This document shows, piece after piece, positions 44,387-52,963 of a stretch of 64,000 bases of DNA; positions within the stretch are counted from its first letter, which is position 1, and the number at the start of each line of letters is the position of its first letter. This stretch comes from Shinella lacus (GTDB lineage Bacteria; Pseudomonadota; Alphaproteobacteria; Rhizobiales; Rhizobiaceae). Under the pieces are notes generated by a model. The model did not search any database. It saw only the letters and a program-made list of their open reading frames with translations, and was not told the origin of the DNA. The stretch is taken from the NCBI RefSeq assembly GCF_010994755.1, contig NZ_WHSB02000003.1, positions 653,160-717,159 on the forward strand. The letters are read 5' to 3'. A program made the position numbers and the translations under genes.

Positions 44387-45324
44387 TTGCGGCTCCCGAG
44401 GACCAGCAGCAGGAGGAAGACGAGCCCGCCGACGAATTCGATGACGACGCCGAGCGCCGTCGCATTGCCGAGCGCATGCTGGAACAGCGTCTGCCCGCCG
44501 ACGAGCACGATGATGCCGGCAAAGGCGGCGGCCGGCAGCAGCAGGCCGTGGCGGCGGCTTTCCACGATGCGTTCGGCAAGGGCGGCGACCAGCAGGCCGA
44601 AGAAGGCGACCGGGCCGACGAGCGCGGTCGAGACGGCGACGAGGGCGGCGACGACAAGCAGCAGCCCGGTCACCGTTCCGGCCCAGCCGACGCCGAGGCC
44701 GGTCGCGGTATCCGGTCCGAGCGAGATCACGTCGAGCACATGGCGCGCGCGCCAGGCGATGATGGCGGCGATGACGGTGACGATGGCGGCGAAGACCAGC
44801 AGGTCGGTGCGCACGGCATTGAAATTGGCAAAACTTGCCGATTGCGCCACGGCGAATTCGTTGGGATCGATGAGGCGGGCAAGCAGGGAATAGAGGCTGC
44901 GGAACAGTACGCCGAAGACGACGCCAGCGAGCAGCATCAGGCCCATGTCGAGGCGGCTTTTCAACATGGGCAGAAGCAATGCGGCGGCGAGCGCCATCAG
45001 CAGAAGAACCTCCATGCCGAATTTCAGCTGCGGATCGAGCGCCACGTAGCCGACGCCGCCGAGCAGGAAGACCATCAGCATCTGGCCGAAGAGATAGAGC
45101 GCATCGAGCCCCATGATCGAGGGCGTCAGGATGCGGTTGCCGGTGACGGTCTGGAAGATCACCGTCGAAATGGCGATTGCCACGCCGACCTGTACGAGGG
45201 CCGCGAGTTTCAGCAGGCGCAGTTCCAGCACGAAGGCGATGTTGCCCCTGAGACCGATCGCCAGGAATGCCACCGCGGCAAGCAGCGCCGCGACGGCAAG
45301 GCCCAGAAGACGACGCTCAGCCAT
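44383..45324 (-). CDS. iron-siderophore ABC transporter permease, FecCD family
   Basis: 313 residues, about nine to ten membrane helices. Motifs GPDTATGLGVGWAGTVTG and GPVAFFGLLVAALAERIV are FecCD family landmarks. It forms a heterodimeric channel with the 45317-46294 product; the genes overlap by 8 bases. Confidence 0.95.
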   Translation of the reverse strand: MAERRLLGLAVAALLAAVAFLAIGLRGNIAFVLELRLLKLAALVQVGVAIAISTVIFQTVTGNRILTPSIMGLDALYLFGQMLMVFLLGGVGYVALDPQLKFGMEVLLLMALAAALLLPMLKSRLDMGLMLLAGVVFGVLFRSLYSLLARLIDPNEFAVAQSASFANFNAVRTDLLVFAAIVTVIAAIIAWRARHVLDVISLGPDTATGLGVGWAGTVTGLLLVVAALVAVSTALVGPVAFFGLLVAALAERIVESRRHGLLLPAAAFAGIIVLVGGQTLFQHALGNATALGVVIEFVGGLVFLLLLVLGSRK

Positions 45325-46294
45325 GCGCGCGTCCCCGGAAGATGAGCCAGAGAAAGACCGCGCCGCCGACCACGCCCATCACTGTGCCGACGGGGATTTC
45401 ATAGGGGTAGCGGATGAGGCGGCCGGCAATGTCGCAGGCGAGCACCAGCCCTGCGCCCCCGGCCGCGACCCAGCCCAGCGTGCCGCGCACATTGTCGCCC
45501 ATCAGTCGCGAGACGATGTTGGGCACGGCCAGCCCGACGAAGGGGATCATGCCGACGACGGTGACGGCGAGTGCGGTGATGACGGAGACGATGACGAGGC
45601 CGATCTGCATCATGCGGGCATAGTCGATGCCGAGCCCGATGCTCGCCTCGCGGCCGAGCGCCATGATAGTCAACCGGTCGGCGACGAACCAGGCGACTGC
45701 GACCATCAGCGCCGAGATCCACAAGAGCTCGTAGCGCCCGCGCAGCACGCCGGAAAAGTCGCCATTGGTCCAGACGGAGAGGAACTGCAGGAGGTCGGCC
45801 TGCCAGGCGGCGAAGGTGACCGCGGCGCCGATGACGCCGCCGTAGACGATGCCGAACAGCGGGACGAGATAGGGCTGCGCCGGCGGCAGGCGATGGGCGG
45901 TGGCGAGGAAGACCGACGTGCCGACAAGCGCCGCGCCGCTCGCGACGAGTGTTTTCTCCCAGAGGGCGGCGGCGGGGAAGAGAAGCGTGACGAGGAGGAT
46001 GCCGAGCTCCGCGCTCTGGGCCGTGCCGGCGGTCGCCGGCTCGACGAAGCGGTTGCGCGAGAGCGTCTGCATGATCAGCCCGGCAATCGCCAGCCCGGCG
46101 CCGCACAGCACGGCCGCAAGCGTGCGCGGCAGGCGGCTGACGACGAGAAGCTGGAGGGCTTCCGGATCGCTCAGCACCCTGTTCAGCGGCAAAGGGCTGA
46201 CGCCGACGGCAAGGCTCAGCACGAAAAGCACCGCGAGCCCGAGGCCCGCGATCGTTCCGGTTCGAGGACGCTGTTTTGCGGCGGCAGCAGTCAT
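45317..46294 (-). CDS. iron-siderophore ABC transporter permease, FecCD family
   Basis: 325 residues, FecCD family, with LPRTLAAVLCGAGLAIAGLI, QTLSRNRFVEPATAGTAQSA and GMIPFVGLAVPNIV. Partner of the permease at 44383. Its start overlaps the DUF2218 stop (ATGA), so the operon begins with that small protein. Confidence 0.95.
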   Translation of the reverse strand: MTAAAAKQRPRTGTIAGLGLAVLFVLSLAVGVSPLPLNRVLSDPEALQLLVVSRLPRTLAAVLCGAGLAIAGLIMQTLSRNRFVEPATAGTAQSAELGILLVTLLFPAAALWEKTLVASGAALVGTSVFLATAHRLPPAQPYLVPLFGIVYGGVIGAAVTFAAWQADLLQFLSVWTNGDFSGVLRGRYELLWISALMVAVAWFVADRLTIMALGREASIGLGIDYARMMQIGLVIVSVITALAVTVVGMIPFVGLAVPNIVSRLMGDNVRGTLGWVAAGGAGLVLACDIAGRLIRYPYEIPVGTVMGVVGGAVFLWLIFRGRAHG

Positions 46295-46599
46295 GTCGCG
46301 GTTTGAGACGCATCCTGCCGCCGCCAGTCGAGCGGCTGAAGGTCTTCGCGGAAGGCGAAACGCAGGAGATGCGATTCGATGACGTGCTGCGTCTGGGCAA
46401 GCCCCTCCTCGTCCTCGGACGTCGCGACCAGGCGAAGCCCCTTTTCATCCGCATCGAGAAGGCTGGTGCCGCAGGAAAACTGGCATTCGCCGTGGGTTTC
46501 CGAATAGGAAACCGTGATCTTGTGCGCGAAATGTTTGCAGAGCTGCACCAGGTATTTGGAGCCGCTGGCGGTTTCCAGATAGGCGGCGGATTCGAGCAT
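46291..46599 (-). CDS. DUF2218 family protein, first gene of the siderophore transporter operon
   Basis: 102 residues. DUF2218 pattern: SKYLVQLCKHFAHKITVSYS, ETHGECQFSCGTSLLDAD, VIESHLLRFAFREDLQPLDW. Members are often found beside siderophore transport or utilisation genes but have no settled function. ATG 46599 is chosen because AAGGGAAGG lies directly upstream; ATG 46614 is the alternative. Conserved His (HFAHK) and a Cys (CQFSCG) pair are visible. Translationally coupled to the permease. Confidence 0.85.
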   Translation of the reverse strand: MLESAAYLETASGSKYLVQLCKHFAHKITVSYSETHGECQFSCGTSLLDADEKGLRLVATSEDEEGLAQTQHVIESHLLRFAFREDLQPLDWRRQDASQTAT

Positions 46600-46652
46600 G
46601 GCCTTCCCTTTCATCCCTGGACGGCGGCCGGAACCTGGGCCCCGCCCCGTCA

Positions 46653-46679
46653 AAAACATAACGTCTTTACTCATGTTTT
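46653..46679. promoter_or_regulatory. inverted repeat in the iron-island intergenic region
   Basis: AAAACAT and ATGTTTT separated by 13 bases, 54 bases upstream of the DUF2218 start. AT-rich against a GC-rich background. May be part of the minus-strand promoter or a second regulator site. Confidence 0.35.
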
Positions 46680-46716
46680 CCCGGCGAGGGAAGCCGGCCA
46701 TTTTTCGTTGATGTAA

Positions 46717-46747
46717 ACTTGACTACGCAAATCAAGTTAAGCTATTT
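46717..46747 (+). promoter_or_regulatory. iron-responsive operator (RirA-type) overlapping a promoter
   Basis: ACTTGA, 9 bases, TCAAGT at 46717-46737: the core TGA-N9-TCA is the rhizobial IRO box recognised by the iron regulator RirA. CTTGAC at 46718-46723 and CTATTT at 46742-46747 fit a rhizobial promoter (CTTGAC, 18 bases, CTATTT) reading toward the sigma factor gene, so repressor binding would block it. The 303 bases between 46599 and 46903 otherwise hold no gene. Confidence 0.75.
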
Positions 46748-46902
46748 CTCATGCAGAAGCGGTCGGCGGCATGAGCACGGCCGATGAAGTTTGAAAGGGT
46801 GGCAATGGCGGCGGCGCTTGGCGATGCCGAAGATCGTGGGTGTGTCGTGCGCCGGTCTCGGCGCCGCGGCGGCGTTTTGCTTTTCTGTAGAAGGACCGCG
46901 CC

Positions 46903-47412
46903 GTGACGGAGGGAGATGCCACCTCGCTGCTCTACGCGACCCACCGCCCTGCCCTCGTTCGCTATGCGACGCGCATCCTCGGCTCGCGCGAGGCGGCGGA
47001 GGATATCGTGCAGGATGCCTTCCTGCGATTCTCGCCGGCCAATGCCTATGGCGCCTCGGCCAGCCAGACGCTCGCCTATCTCTACCGTATCGTCCGCAAC
47101 CTGTGCCTCGACCTCATCAAGCGGCGCAAGATCGAGATGCGGGAGCGTGACACGGAGCCGCCGTTCTGGTCCATGCCGCGCGCCATCGAGACGCCGGAGG
47201 AGACGGTGCTGCTGTCCGACGAGGTGCGCATGATCACCGAGGTGCTCGACGGCTTTCCGCTGGATGTGCGCGTCGCGGTCGAAATGCACCGGTTCGGCGG
47301 TTACACGCTGGAGGAGGTCGCCGCCCATCTCGGCATCTCGGTCGCCACCGCCCACCGCCATGTGCGTGCTGCACTGGTGGAGATCACGCTGAAGCTCGGC
47401 AGCGCCTCGTGA
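46903..47412 (+). CDS. ECF RNA polymerase sigma factor, FecI-like
   Basis: 169 residues. Sigma region 2 (LVRYATRILGSREAAEDIVQ, DAFLRFSP) and region 4 (GYTLEEVAAHLGISVATAHR). Followed by fecR and a TonB-dependent receptor with STN domain, the classical cell-surface signalling arrangement. The start is GTG with AAGGA 7 bases upstream. Likely iron-regulated through the IRO box. Confidence 0.93.
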   Translation: MTEGDATSLLYATHRPALVRYATRILGSREAAEDIVQDAFLRFSPANAYGASASQTLAYLYRIVRNLCLDLIKRRKIEMRERDTEPPFWSMPRAIETPEETVLLSDEVRMITEVLDGFPLDVRVAVEMHRFGGYTLEEVAAHLGISVATAHRHVRAALVEITLKLGSAS

Positions 47413-47523
47413 CGGGCAGGCGCCCGCCGTGAAAAAAAATCGTGCGCAAATCGTCCCTACGCAGCAATTCGATATTCGGCTAGAACCGTGCACGGCACGG
47501 AGCGCCGGGGCATAGGGTATATC

Positions 47524-48495
47524 TTGATTCAGGACGACAGCGAAAAGCGCCGCGCGGTGGAAGAGGCCATGGACTGGCTGCTGCAGCTGAAGGCCGACCC
47601 CGATTGTCCGCAAACCCTGCGCGAACACGGGGAGTGGCTGGCGCGCACCGAGACCAACCGCTCCGCCTGGCGCGCCGCGCTCACGACCTGGGAGGCGCTC
47701 GGCGAGGTGAAGCCGCGCCATGCCGACCTGTGGCCGGCCCGCCCAACACCCGCCCTGCCCCGCCGCAGCCGGCGCATGTGGGCCACCGGCGCGGCGTTCG
47801 CGCTCGCCGCCGCCCTCCTGCTGGTGCTGGCTGCACCTGCCCTGATGATCTGGCTGCAGGCCGATTTCCGCACCGGCACGGGCGAAAGCCGGGTGGTGAC
47901 GCTTGCCGATGGCAGCGCGGTCAACCTTTCCGCCGACAGCGCCATCGATGTCGATCTGACGCCGCAGGGACGCCATGTGCGCCTTCTCTCCGGCCAAGCC
48001 TTCTTCGACGTGGCGCATGACGGCAGGCGTCCTTTCACGGTCGATGCCGGCAACGCCAAAGTGGTCGTGCTCGGCACGGCCTTCGACGTCGCGCTCGACG
48101 ATGCGGCGACGACGGTGCAGCTTGCCCGCGGCGTGGTCGGCATTTCCGGCGAGGGCGCGGCACGCGGCGTTGCCGAAATGGCGCCGGGCGACATGGCGAC
48201 CGTCGATGGCGAGACGGGCCTGATCACCCACGCCACCGTGCCACTCGAAGAAATCGGCGCTTGGCGCAACGGCCTGCTCTTCGTCAACGACGTCACCGTC
48301 GACAGCGTCGTCGCGCGGCTGCGGCGCTATCATCCGGCCTGGATCAGCGTGCCGGACCGCGCGCTTGGCCGCCAGCGCGTCACCGGGCTTTACGACCTGC
48401 GCGACCCGGACCGCGCGCTCGCCGCCCTCGTCCAGCCACTCGGCGGCAAGGTGCGCTCGGTCTCCGCCTATGCCCGCATCGTCACGCGGTTCTGA
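47524..48495 (+). CDS. FecR family anti-sigma regulator
   Basis: 323 residues. The N-terminal cytoplasmic domain (AVEEAMDWLLQLKADPDCPQ and WLARTETNRSAWRAALTTWE) is the FecR N-terminal anti-sigma region. One membrane helix is at about 88-110, and the periplasmic FecR domain has GESRVVTLADGSAVNLSADS, LLSGQAFFDVAHD and VVLGTAFDV. It would relay receptor occupancy to the sigma factor. TTG 47524 with AGGGT upstream is preferred; a GTG at 47488 adds 12 residues and lacks a ribosome binding site. Confidence 0.9.
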   Translation: MIQDDSEKRRAVEEAMDWLLQLKADPDCPQTLREHGEWLARTETNRSAWRAALTTWEALGEVKPRHADLWPARPTPALPRRSRRMWATGAAFALAAALLLVLAAPALMIWLQADFRTGTGESRVVTLADGSAVNLSADSAIDVDLTPQGRHVRLLSGQAFFDVAHDGRRPFTVDAGNAKVVVLGTAFDVALDDAATTVQLARGVVGISGEGAARGVAEMAPGDMATVDGETGLITHATVPLEEIGAWRNGLLFVNDVTVDSVVARLRRYHPAWISVPDRALGRQRVTGLYDLRDPDRALAALVQPLGGKVRSVSAYARIVTRF

Positions 48496-48511
48496 CTTTC
48501 GTTAAAACTTT

Positions 48512-48531
48512 TCAGGAAAAATCAGGAAAAT
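48512..48531 (+). promoter_or_regulatory. candidate ECF-type promoter element (direct repeat)
   Basis: Two adjacent copies TCAGGAAAAA TCAGGAAAAT in the 132-base gap before the receptor gene. GGAAA is a common -35 core for FecI-type sigma factors, and this is where a receptor promoter controlled by the upstream sigma factor would lie. No confident -10 was assigned. Confidence 0.35.
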
Positions 48532-48627
48532 TGCAGAGGGCGTGAAAAATATCCCCGAGGCGGTCGTCTCTGCACCGGGAATGCGCGCCTGGGGCAGCGC
48601 ATTCCGAGGTATGACACCGGGGGTAAA

Positions 48628-50937
48628 ATGCGTTTGCATAGCGATCGATCGACCACGACGCGCGCCAAGGGGCGTGTGCGCACCGTCTTCTTCACCAGGC
48701 TGATGGTTTCCACCGCGGCGGCACTTCTGTTCAGCCTGCCGCAGGCGGCCGTGCAGCCGGCGGCAGCGCAGGCGAAAACCGCCCGCATCGGCGCCATGGC
48801 CTTCGATATCCCGGCGCAGTCGCTGGCAGCCGCCCTCAACGCCTTCGGCCGGCAGTCCGGCCTCCAGGTGTCGCTTGCCGCCGCGACCTCGCGCGGCGTG
48901 ACCTCGAAGGCGGTGAAGGGCACGTTCACGCCAAAGGAGGCGCTTGCAGCGCTTCTGCAAGGCACTGAGACGCAGCATTCGATCACCCCGGACGGCACGG
49001 CGATCGTCACGTCCAAGCATCTTTCGCCGCTCGTCACCGGCTCCGTCGAAAACGGCTCGACGACGCTCGACCGCATCACGGTGGAAGGCGAGCAGGTCGG
49101 CGAGGGCGACGTCAGCGAGCTCAACATCACCTCCGAGGATCTGGAGCGCAAGAACCCCGCCACCATCCAGGACGTGTTCCGCGAGGAGCCGAGCGTCAAG
49201 GTCGGCAGCTCGCTGCCCATGTCGCAGAAGGTCTATGTCAACGGCATCGAGGAAACCAACCTCGCCATCTCTATCGACGGCAGCCGCCAGAACAACAAGG
49301 TGTTCCACCACAATGCGACGACGCTGATCGACCCGACGCTGCTGAAGGCCGTCAGCGTCGATGAAGGCGTGGCGCCGGCCGATGCAGGCCCGGGCGCTCT
49401 TGCCGGCTCGATCGTCTACGAGACCAAGGATGTCGGCGATTTCCTCGACGGCAACGGCTATGGCGGCTTCGTCAATTCGAGCTTCAACACCAACGGCAAC
49501 ATCTTCACCACCGGCCTCTCGACCTTCGGCAAGCAGGACGGTTTCGAATATCTCGGCTATTTCAACATCGGCCGCGGCGAGGAATTTTCCGCCGGCAATG
49601 GCGACGAGGTGCTGGGCACGCGCACGCATTTCTTGAGCGGCATCGGCAAGGTCGCCTATGAGTTCGAGAGCGGCGATCGCATCGAGATCAGCCATGAGGC
49701 GATCAAGGACGAGGCGCCGCGCCCGTTCCGCGCCAATATGGGCTCGACGACCGGCGCAAAGCCCTGGGAGCCGCTGATCCGCGACTACCGGCTCGACCGC
49801 CAGAACACGGTCTTCACCTATACGGACGCCACGCCGGAAGGCTGGTGGGACCCGAAGCTGGTGCTCGCCTATGGCGAGACGGATGTCACCACCAAGGTCT
49901 ATCTAAAGCCCGGCACGGTGCCGGAAACCTATGACGTCACCGGCACGACGGGCACGTTCAACGGCAAGTTCGAAAACCGCTTCCACACCGCCATCGGCAC
50001 GGTGACCGCCGGCGTCGACTTCTATGACGACAAGGCGGAACTCGACGACCTTTTCGAGCCGGCGACGGAAAAGGCGAAAAACCTCGGCGCCTATGTGCAG
50101 GCGCGGCTGGAGTCCTTCGAGCGCACACGGATCTCCGTCGGCGGCCGTGCCGACCATCAGTGGTTCACCGGCACGGGCGGCCAGGAATTCAACAATTCCG
50201 GCCTCAGCGGCAACATTTCCGGCGAATACGACATCATTCCGGAATATCTGACAGCCAAGGCGGGCTATTCCCACGTCTGGGCCGGTATTCCACTCGCGGA
50301 AAACTTCATCATGAACCCGGCTTGGGCCTATGATGTCGAGCCGGACCCGACGACATCGGACAACTACACGGTCGGGCTCGTCGCCAAATATAACGGCTTC
50401 TCGCTCGAAGGCTCGGTCTTCCGCACCGAAATGGACAATGCCCGCGCCGCCCGCTACGCCTATGCCTACGCGGCGCGCCAGGTGGAATCCGAAGGCTTTT
50501 CGATCGGCGCCGGCTATGACTGGGCGGATGGCTATGTCCGCGTGAAATACGCCAATATCGACACGCTGATCGACGGCAAGCCGGCCGATTCCGATACAGG
50601 CACCTATCTGACGACGCCGGTCGGCGAGATCATCACAGTCTCCGCCGCCCACACCTTCGCCGATTGGGGCCTCACCGTCGGCGGCGACGTGGAGCTTGCG
50701 CCGAAATACGACAAGGTTCCGGACGGCAGCCCCGCCTTCAAGGCCTACCAGGTCGTCAACAGCTTCGTCGAATACAAGCCGCCGACGCACCAGAACCTGA
50801 CGCTGCGCGCTGAGGTGAAGAACATCTTCAACGAGGCCTATTCCGACCGCGCCACCTACGGCCAGGAGTTCGGCGAGGTGACGCCGCTCTACCAGCCCGG
50901 ACGCTCGTTCATCGTGAGCCTGCGCGCCACGTTCTGA
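48628..50937 (+). CDS. TonB-dependent receptor with STN signalling domain (hemoglobin/transferrin/siderophore type)
   Basis: 769 residues. After an Arg-rich signal sequence (about 1-48) comes an STN domain (AFDIPAQSLAAALNAFGRQS, 55-74, to about 130), then a TonB-box-like LDRITVEGE, a plug (ELNITSEDLERKNPATIQDV; GPGALAGSIVYET) and a beta barrel ending in the terminal-Phe strand FIVSLRATF. The plug resembles the hemoglobin/transferrin/lactoferrin receptor family. The STN domain is expected to contact the FecR protein. The usual NPNL heme motif is not evident (MNPAWAYDVE instead), so ligand is open. Confidence 0.93.
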   Translation: MRLHSDRSTTTRAKGRVRTVFFTRLMVSTAAALLFSLPQAAVQPAAAQAKTARIGAMAFDIPAQSLAAALNAFGRQSGLQVSLAAATSRGVTSKAVKGTFTPKEALAALLQGTETQHSITPDGTAIVTSKHLSPLVTGSVENGSTTLDRITVEGEQVGEGDVSELNITSEDLERKNPATIQDVFREEPSVKVGSSLPMSQKVYVNGIEETNLAISIDGSRQNNKVFHHNATTLIDPTLLKAVSVDEGVAPADAGPGALAGSIVYETKDVGDFLDGNGYGGFVNSSFNTNGNIFTTGLSTFGKQDGFEYLGYFNIGRGEEFSAGNGDEVLGTRTHFLSGIGKVAYEFESGDRIEISHEAIKDEAPRPFRANMGSTTGAKPWEPLIRDYRLDRQNTVFTYTDATPEGWWDPKLVLAYGETDVTTKVYLKPGTVPETYDVTGTTGTFNGKFENRFHTAIGTVTAGVDFYDDKAELDDLFEPATEKAKNLGAYVQARLESFERTRISVGGRADHQWFTGTGGQEFNNSGLSGNISGEYDIIPEYLTAKAGYSHVWAGIPLAENFIMNPAWAYDVEPDPTTSDNYTVGLVAKYNGFSLEGSVFRTEMDNARAARYAYAYAARQVESEGFSIGAGYDWADGYVRVKYANIDTLIDGKPADSDTGTYLTTPVGEIITVSAAHTFADWGLTVGGDVELAPKYDKVPDGSPAFKAYQVVNSFVEYKPPTHQNLTLRAEVKNIFNEAYSDRATYGQEFGEVTPLYQPGRSFIVSLRATF

Positions 50938-50943
50938 CGGATA

Positions 50944-50968
50944 CGGTCCCGGCTCACCGCCGGGACCG
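50944..50968 (+). terminator. intercistronic hairpin after the receptor gene
   Basis: Perfect 10-base stem CGGTCCCGGC-TCACC-GCCGGGACCG between receptor and binding protein genes, without a U tract. Probably an mRNA-stabilising or partial terminator hairpin that sets the ratio of the two proteins. Confidence 0.6.
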
Positions 50969-50985
50969 CCCTACCGGAGACCAAG

Positions 50986-51894
50986 ATGAAGGCCTGCTTG
51001 AAATTCTTCGCGTTGACGGCTGCGCTCCTTGCAGCCGGCACTGCAATTGCCGCCGAACTCGAAATCGGCACGGCAGCCGGACCGAAGACCGTGAAGACAC
51101 CGGTCGAAACGGTCGCCGTCTTCGACATCGCGGCCGTCGATACGCTGGACAAGCTCGGCGTCAAGCCGGCAGGCCTGCCATCCAATCTCTACCTTCAGGA
51201 GCTTTCCCACCTGAAGGACGGCGCGGCTGTCGTCGGCGACATCTTCGAGCCGGACCTCGAAGCGCTGAGCGCGCTCGCGCCCGATCTCATCATCCTCGGC
51301 GGCCGTTCCTCGACGAAGGTAGACGCGACCACGCAGGTGGCCCCGACGATCGATATGACGATGGACGGCGACGACCTGCTGGAACAGGCGCGCGAGCGGC
51401 TTTCGACCTACGGCCGTCTTTTCGGCAAGGAAACGGAGGCGGAGGCCGCGGTCAAGGAACTGAACGCTGCCGTCGAAACTGCCCGCACCGCGGTTGCCGG
51501 CAAGGGCAAGGCGCTCATCGTCATGACCAATGGGCCGAAGGTCACGGCCTATGGCCCCGGCTCGCGTTTTGGCTGGCTGCACCGCTCGCTCGACCTGCCG
51601 GCGGCGATCTCGGACGTTCAGGCGGCGACGCATGGCGAGGCGGTGTCCTTCGAGTTCATCCGCGAGGCGAACCCGGACTGGCTGATTGTGCTCGACCGCG
51701 CGGCCGCGATCGGTTCCAACGACCAGAACGCAAAAATCACGCTCGACAATGAACTCGTCGCGCAGACCGTTGCGTGGCAGAAGGGCCAGGTCGTCTACCT
51801 GCCCTCCGGCGATTTCTACATCGCCGCCGGCGGCGCGCAGGCGATGACGCGTGTCTATGCCGCGATCACCGAGGCCTTTGCCGCCGCGAAATAG
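50986..51894 (+). CDS. periplasmic iron-siderophore-binding protein (FatB/CeuE-like)
   Basis: 302 residues. Signal peptide 1-22 (FFALTAALLAAGTAIAA), then a helical-backbone class III binding protein: TPVETVAVFDIAAVDTLDKL, PDLIILGGRSSTK, AYGPGSRFGWLHRSLDLPAA and GSNDQNAKITLDNELV. It belongs with CeuE/FatB/YclQ catechol or mixed siderophore binders. It probably feeds the FecCD permeases encoded divergently at 44.4-46.3 kb, where no binding protein gene is present. Confidence 0.92.
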   Translation: MKACLKFFALTAALLAAGTAIAAELEIGTAAGPKTVKTPVETVAVFDIAAVDTLDKLGVKPAGLPSNLYLQELSHLKDGAAVVGDIFEPDLEALSALAPDLIILGGRSSTKVDATTQVAPTIDMTMDGDDLLEQARERLSTYGRLFGKETEAEAAVKELNAAVETARTAVAGKGKALIVMTNGPKVTAYGPGSRFGWLHRSLDLPAAISDVQAATHGEAVSFEFIREANPDWLIVLDRAAAIGSNDQNAKITLDNELVAQTVAWQKGQVVYLPSGDFYIAAGGAQAMTRVYAAITEAFAAAK

Positions 51895-51898
51895 GCGG

Positions 51899-52963
51899 TC
51901 AGTTCAGGCGCTGCTCCGTTTCCGCATCGAAGACGTGGAACAGGGCGGGGTCGGCGCTGAGCGCGATTTCGTCGCCCGGCTTGATTTTTGTCGAAGCCGG
52001 CAGGGTCGCAACGAGGCGCTGGCTGCCGATGATGGCCGTGACGACAAGCTCCGGCCCGGTCAATTCCGCCACCTCGCAGCGCGCCGCAAGCGGCAGCCCC
52101 TGCCCGGACGTCCCGATCGCCTCCGGCCGGATGCCGAGCACCAGGCGGCGGCCCGGCGGAACGCTTTCGAGGCCCGGCACCGGCACGGCGATATCCGTAC
52201 CGTCGATCCGCACACCACCCCTGTCCGCCGCTCCCGCCAGCAGGTTCATCGGCGGCGCGCCGACGAAGGTCGCGACATAGAGCGTTGCCGGGCGGTTGTA
52301 GATGGTTTCCGGCGTGTCGAGCTGCTCGATCCGGCCGTTGCGCATCACGGCGATGCGGGTGGCGAGCGTCATCGCCTCGATCTGGTCATGCGTAACGTAG
52401 ACAACGGTCGTCTTCGTCAACTGGTGCAGGCGCTTCAGCTCGGTGCGCATCTCCATGCGCAGCTTCGCGTCGAGGTTCGACAACGGCTCGTCGAACAGGA
52501 AAATCTTTGGGTTGCGCACGAGCGCGCGGCCGATCGCGACACGCTGGCGCTGGCCGCCGGAAAGCTGGCCGGGCTTGCGCTCCAGCAGGTTTTCGATCTG
52601 CAACAGCTTCGCCGTCTCGTGCACCGCCCGGTCGCGTGTTGCCTTGTCGACCTTGCGCATTTCCAGGCCGAAGCCGATGTTCCGGTGCACGGTCAGATTG
52701 GGATAGAGCGCATAGGACTGGAACACCATGGCGATGTCGCGATCTTTCGGATGCACGCCGATGATCGAGCGCTCGTCGATGCGGATGTCGCCGCTCGTCG
52801 GCTCGGCGAGGCCGGCGATGATGTTGAGCAGCGTGGACTTGCCGCAGCCGGACGCCCCGAGCAGCACGAGGAACTCGCCGCTTTCGAGCGCGACGTCGAT
52901 GCCCTTCAGCGTCTCGACGGTGCCGTAGCTCTTGCGGATGGCGCTGATCGTCAGGGTGCTCAT
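51899..52963 (-). CDS. sugar ABC transporter ATP-binding protein (UgpC/MalK-like)
   Basis: 354 residues. Walker A GASGCGKST, signature LSGGQRQRVAIGRALV, Walker B IFLFDEPLSNLD, H-loop YVTHDQIEA, and a C-terminal TOBE/OB region (LVLGIRPEAIG). ATPases of this type serve CUT1 sugar importers. It is the last gene of the minus-strand sugar operon and overlaps the pfkB stop (ATGA). Confidence 0.94.
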   Translation of the reverse strand: MSTLTISAIRKSYGTVETLKGIDVALESGEFLVLLGASGCGKSTLLNIIAGLAEPTSGDIRIDERSIIGVHPKDRDIAMVFQSYALYPNLTVHRNIGFGLEMRKVDKATRDRAVHETAKLLQIENLLERKPGQLSGGQRQRVAIGRALVRNPKIFLFDEPLSNLDAKLRMEMRTELKRLHQLTKTTVVYVTHDQIEAMTLATRIAVMRNGRIEQLDTPETIYNRPATLYVATFVGAPPMNLLAGAADRGGVRIDGTDIAVPVPGLESVPPGRRLVLGIRPEAIGTSGQGLPLAARCEVAELTGPELVVTAIIGSQRLVATLPASTKIKPGDEIALSADPALFHVFDAETEQRLN

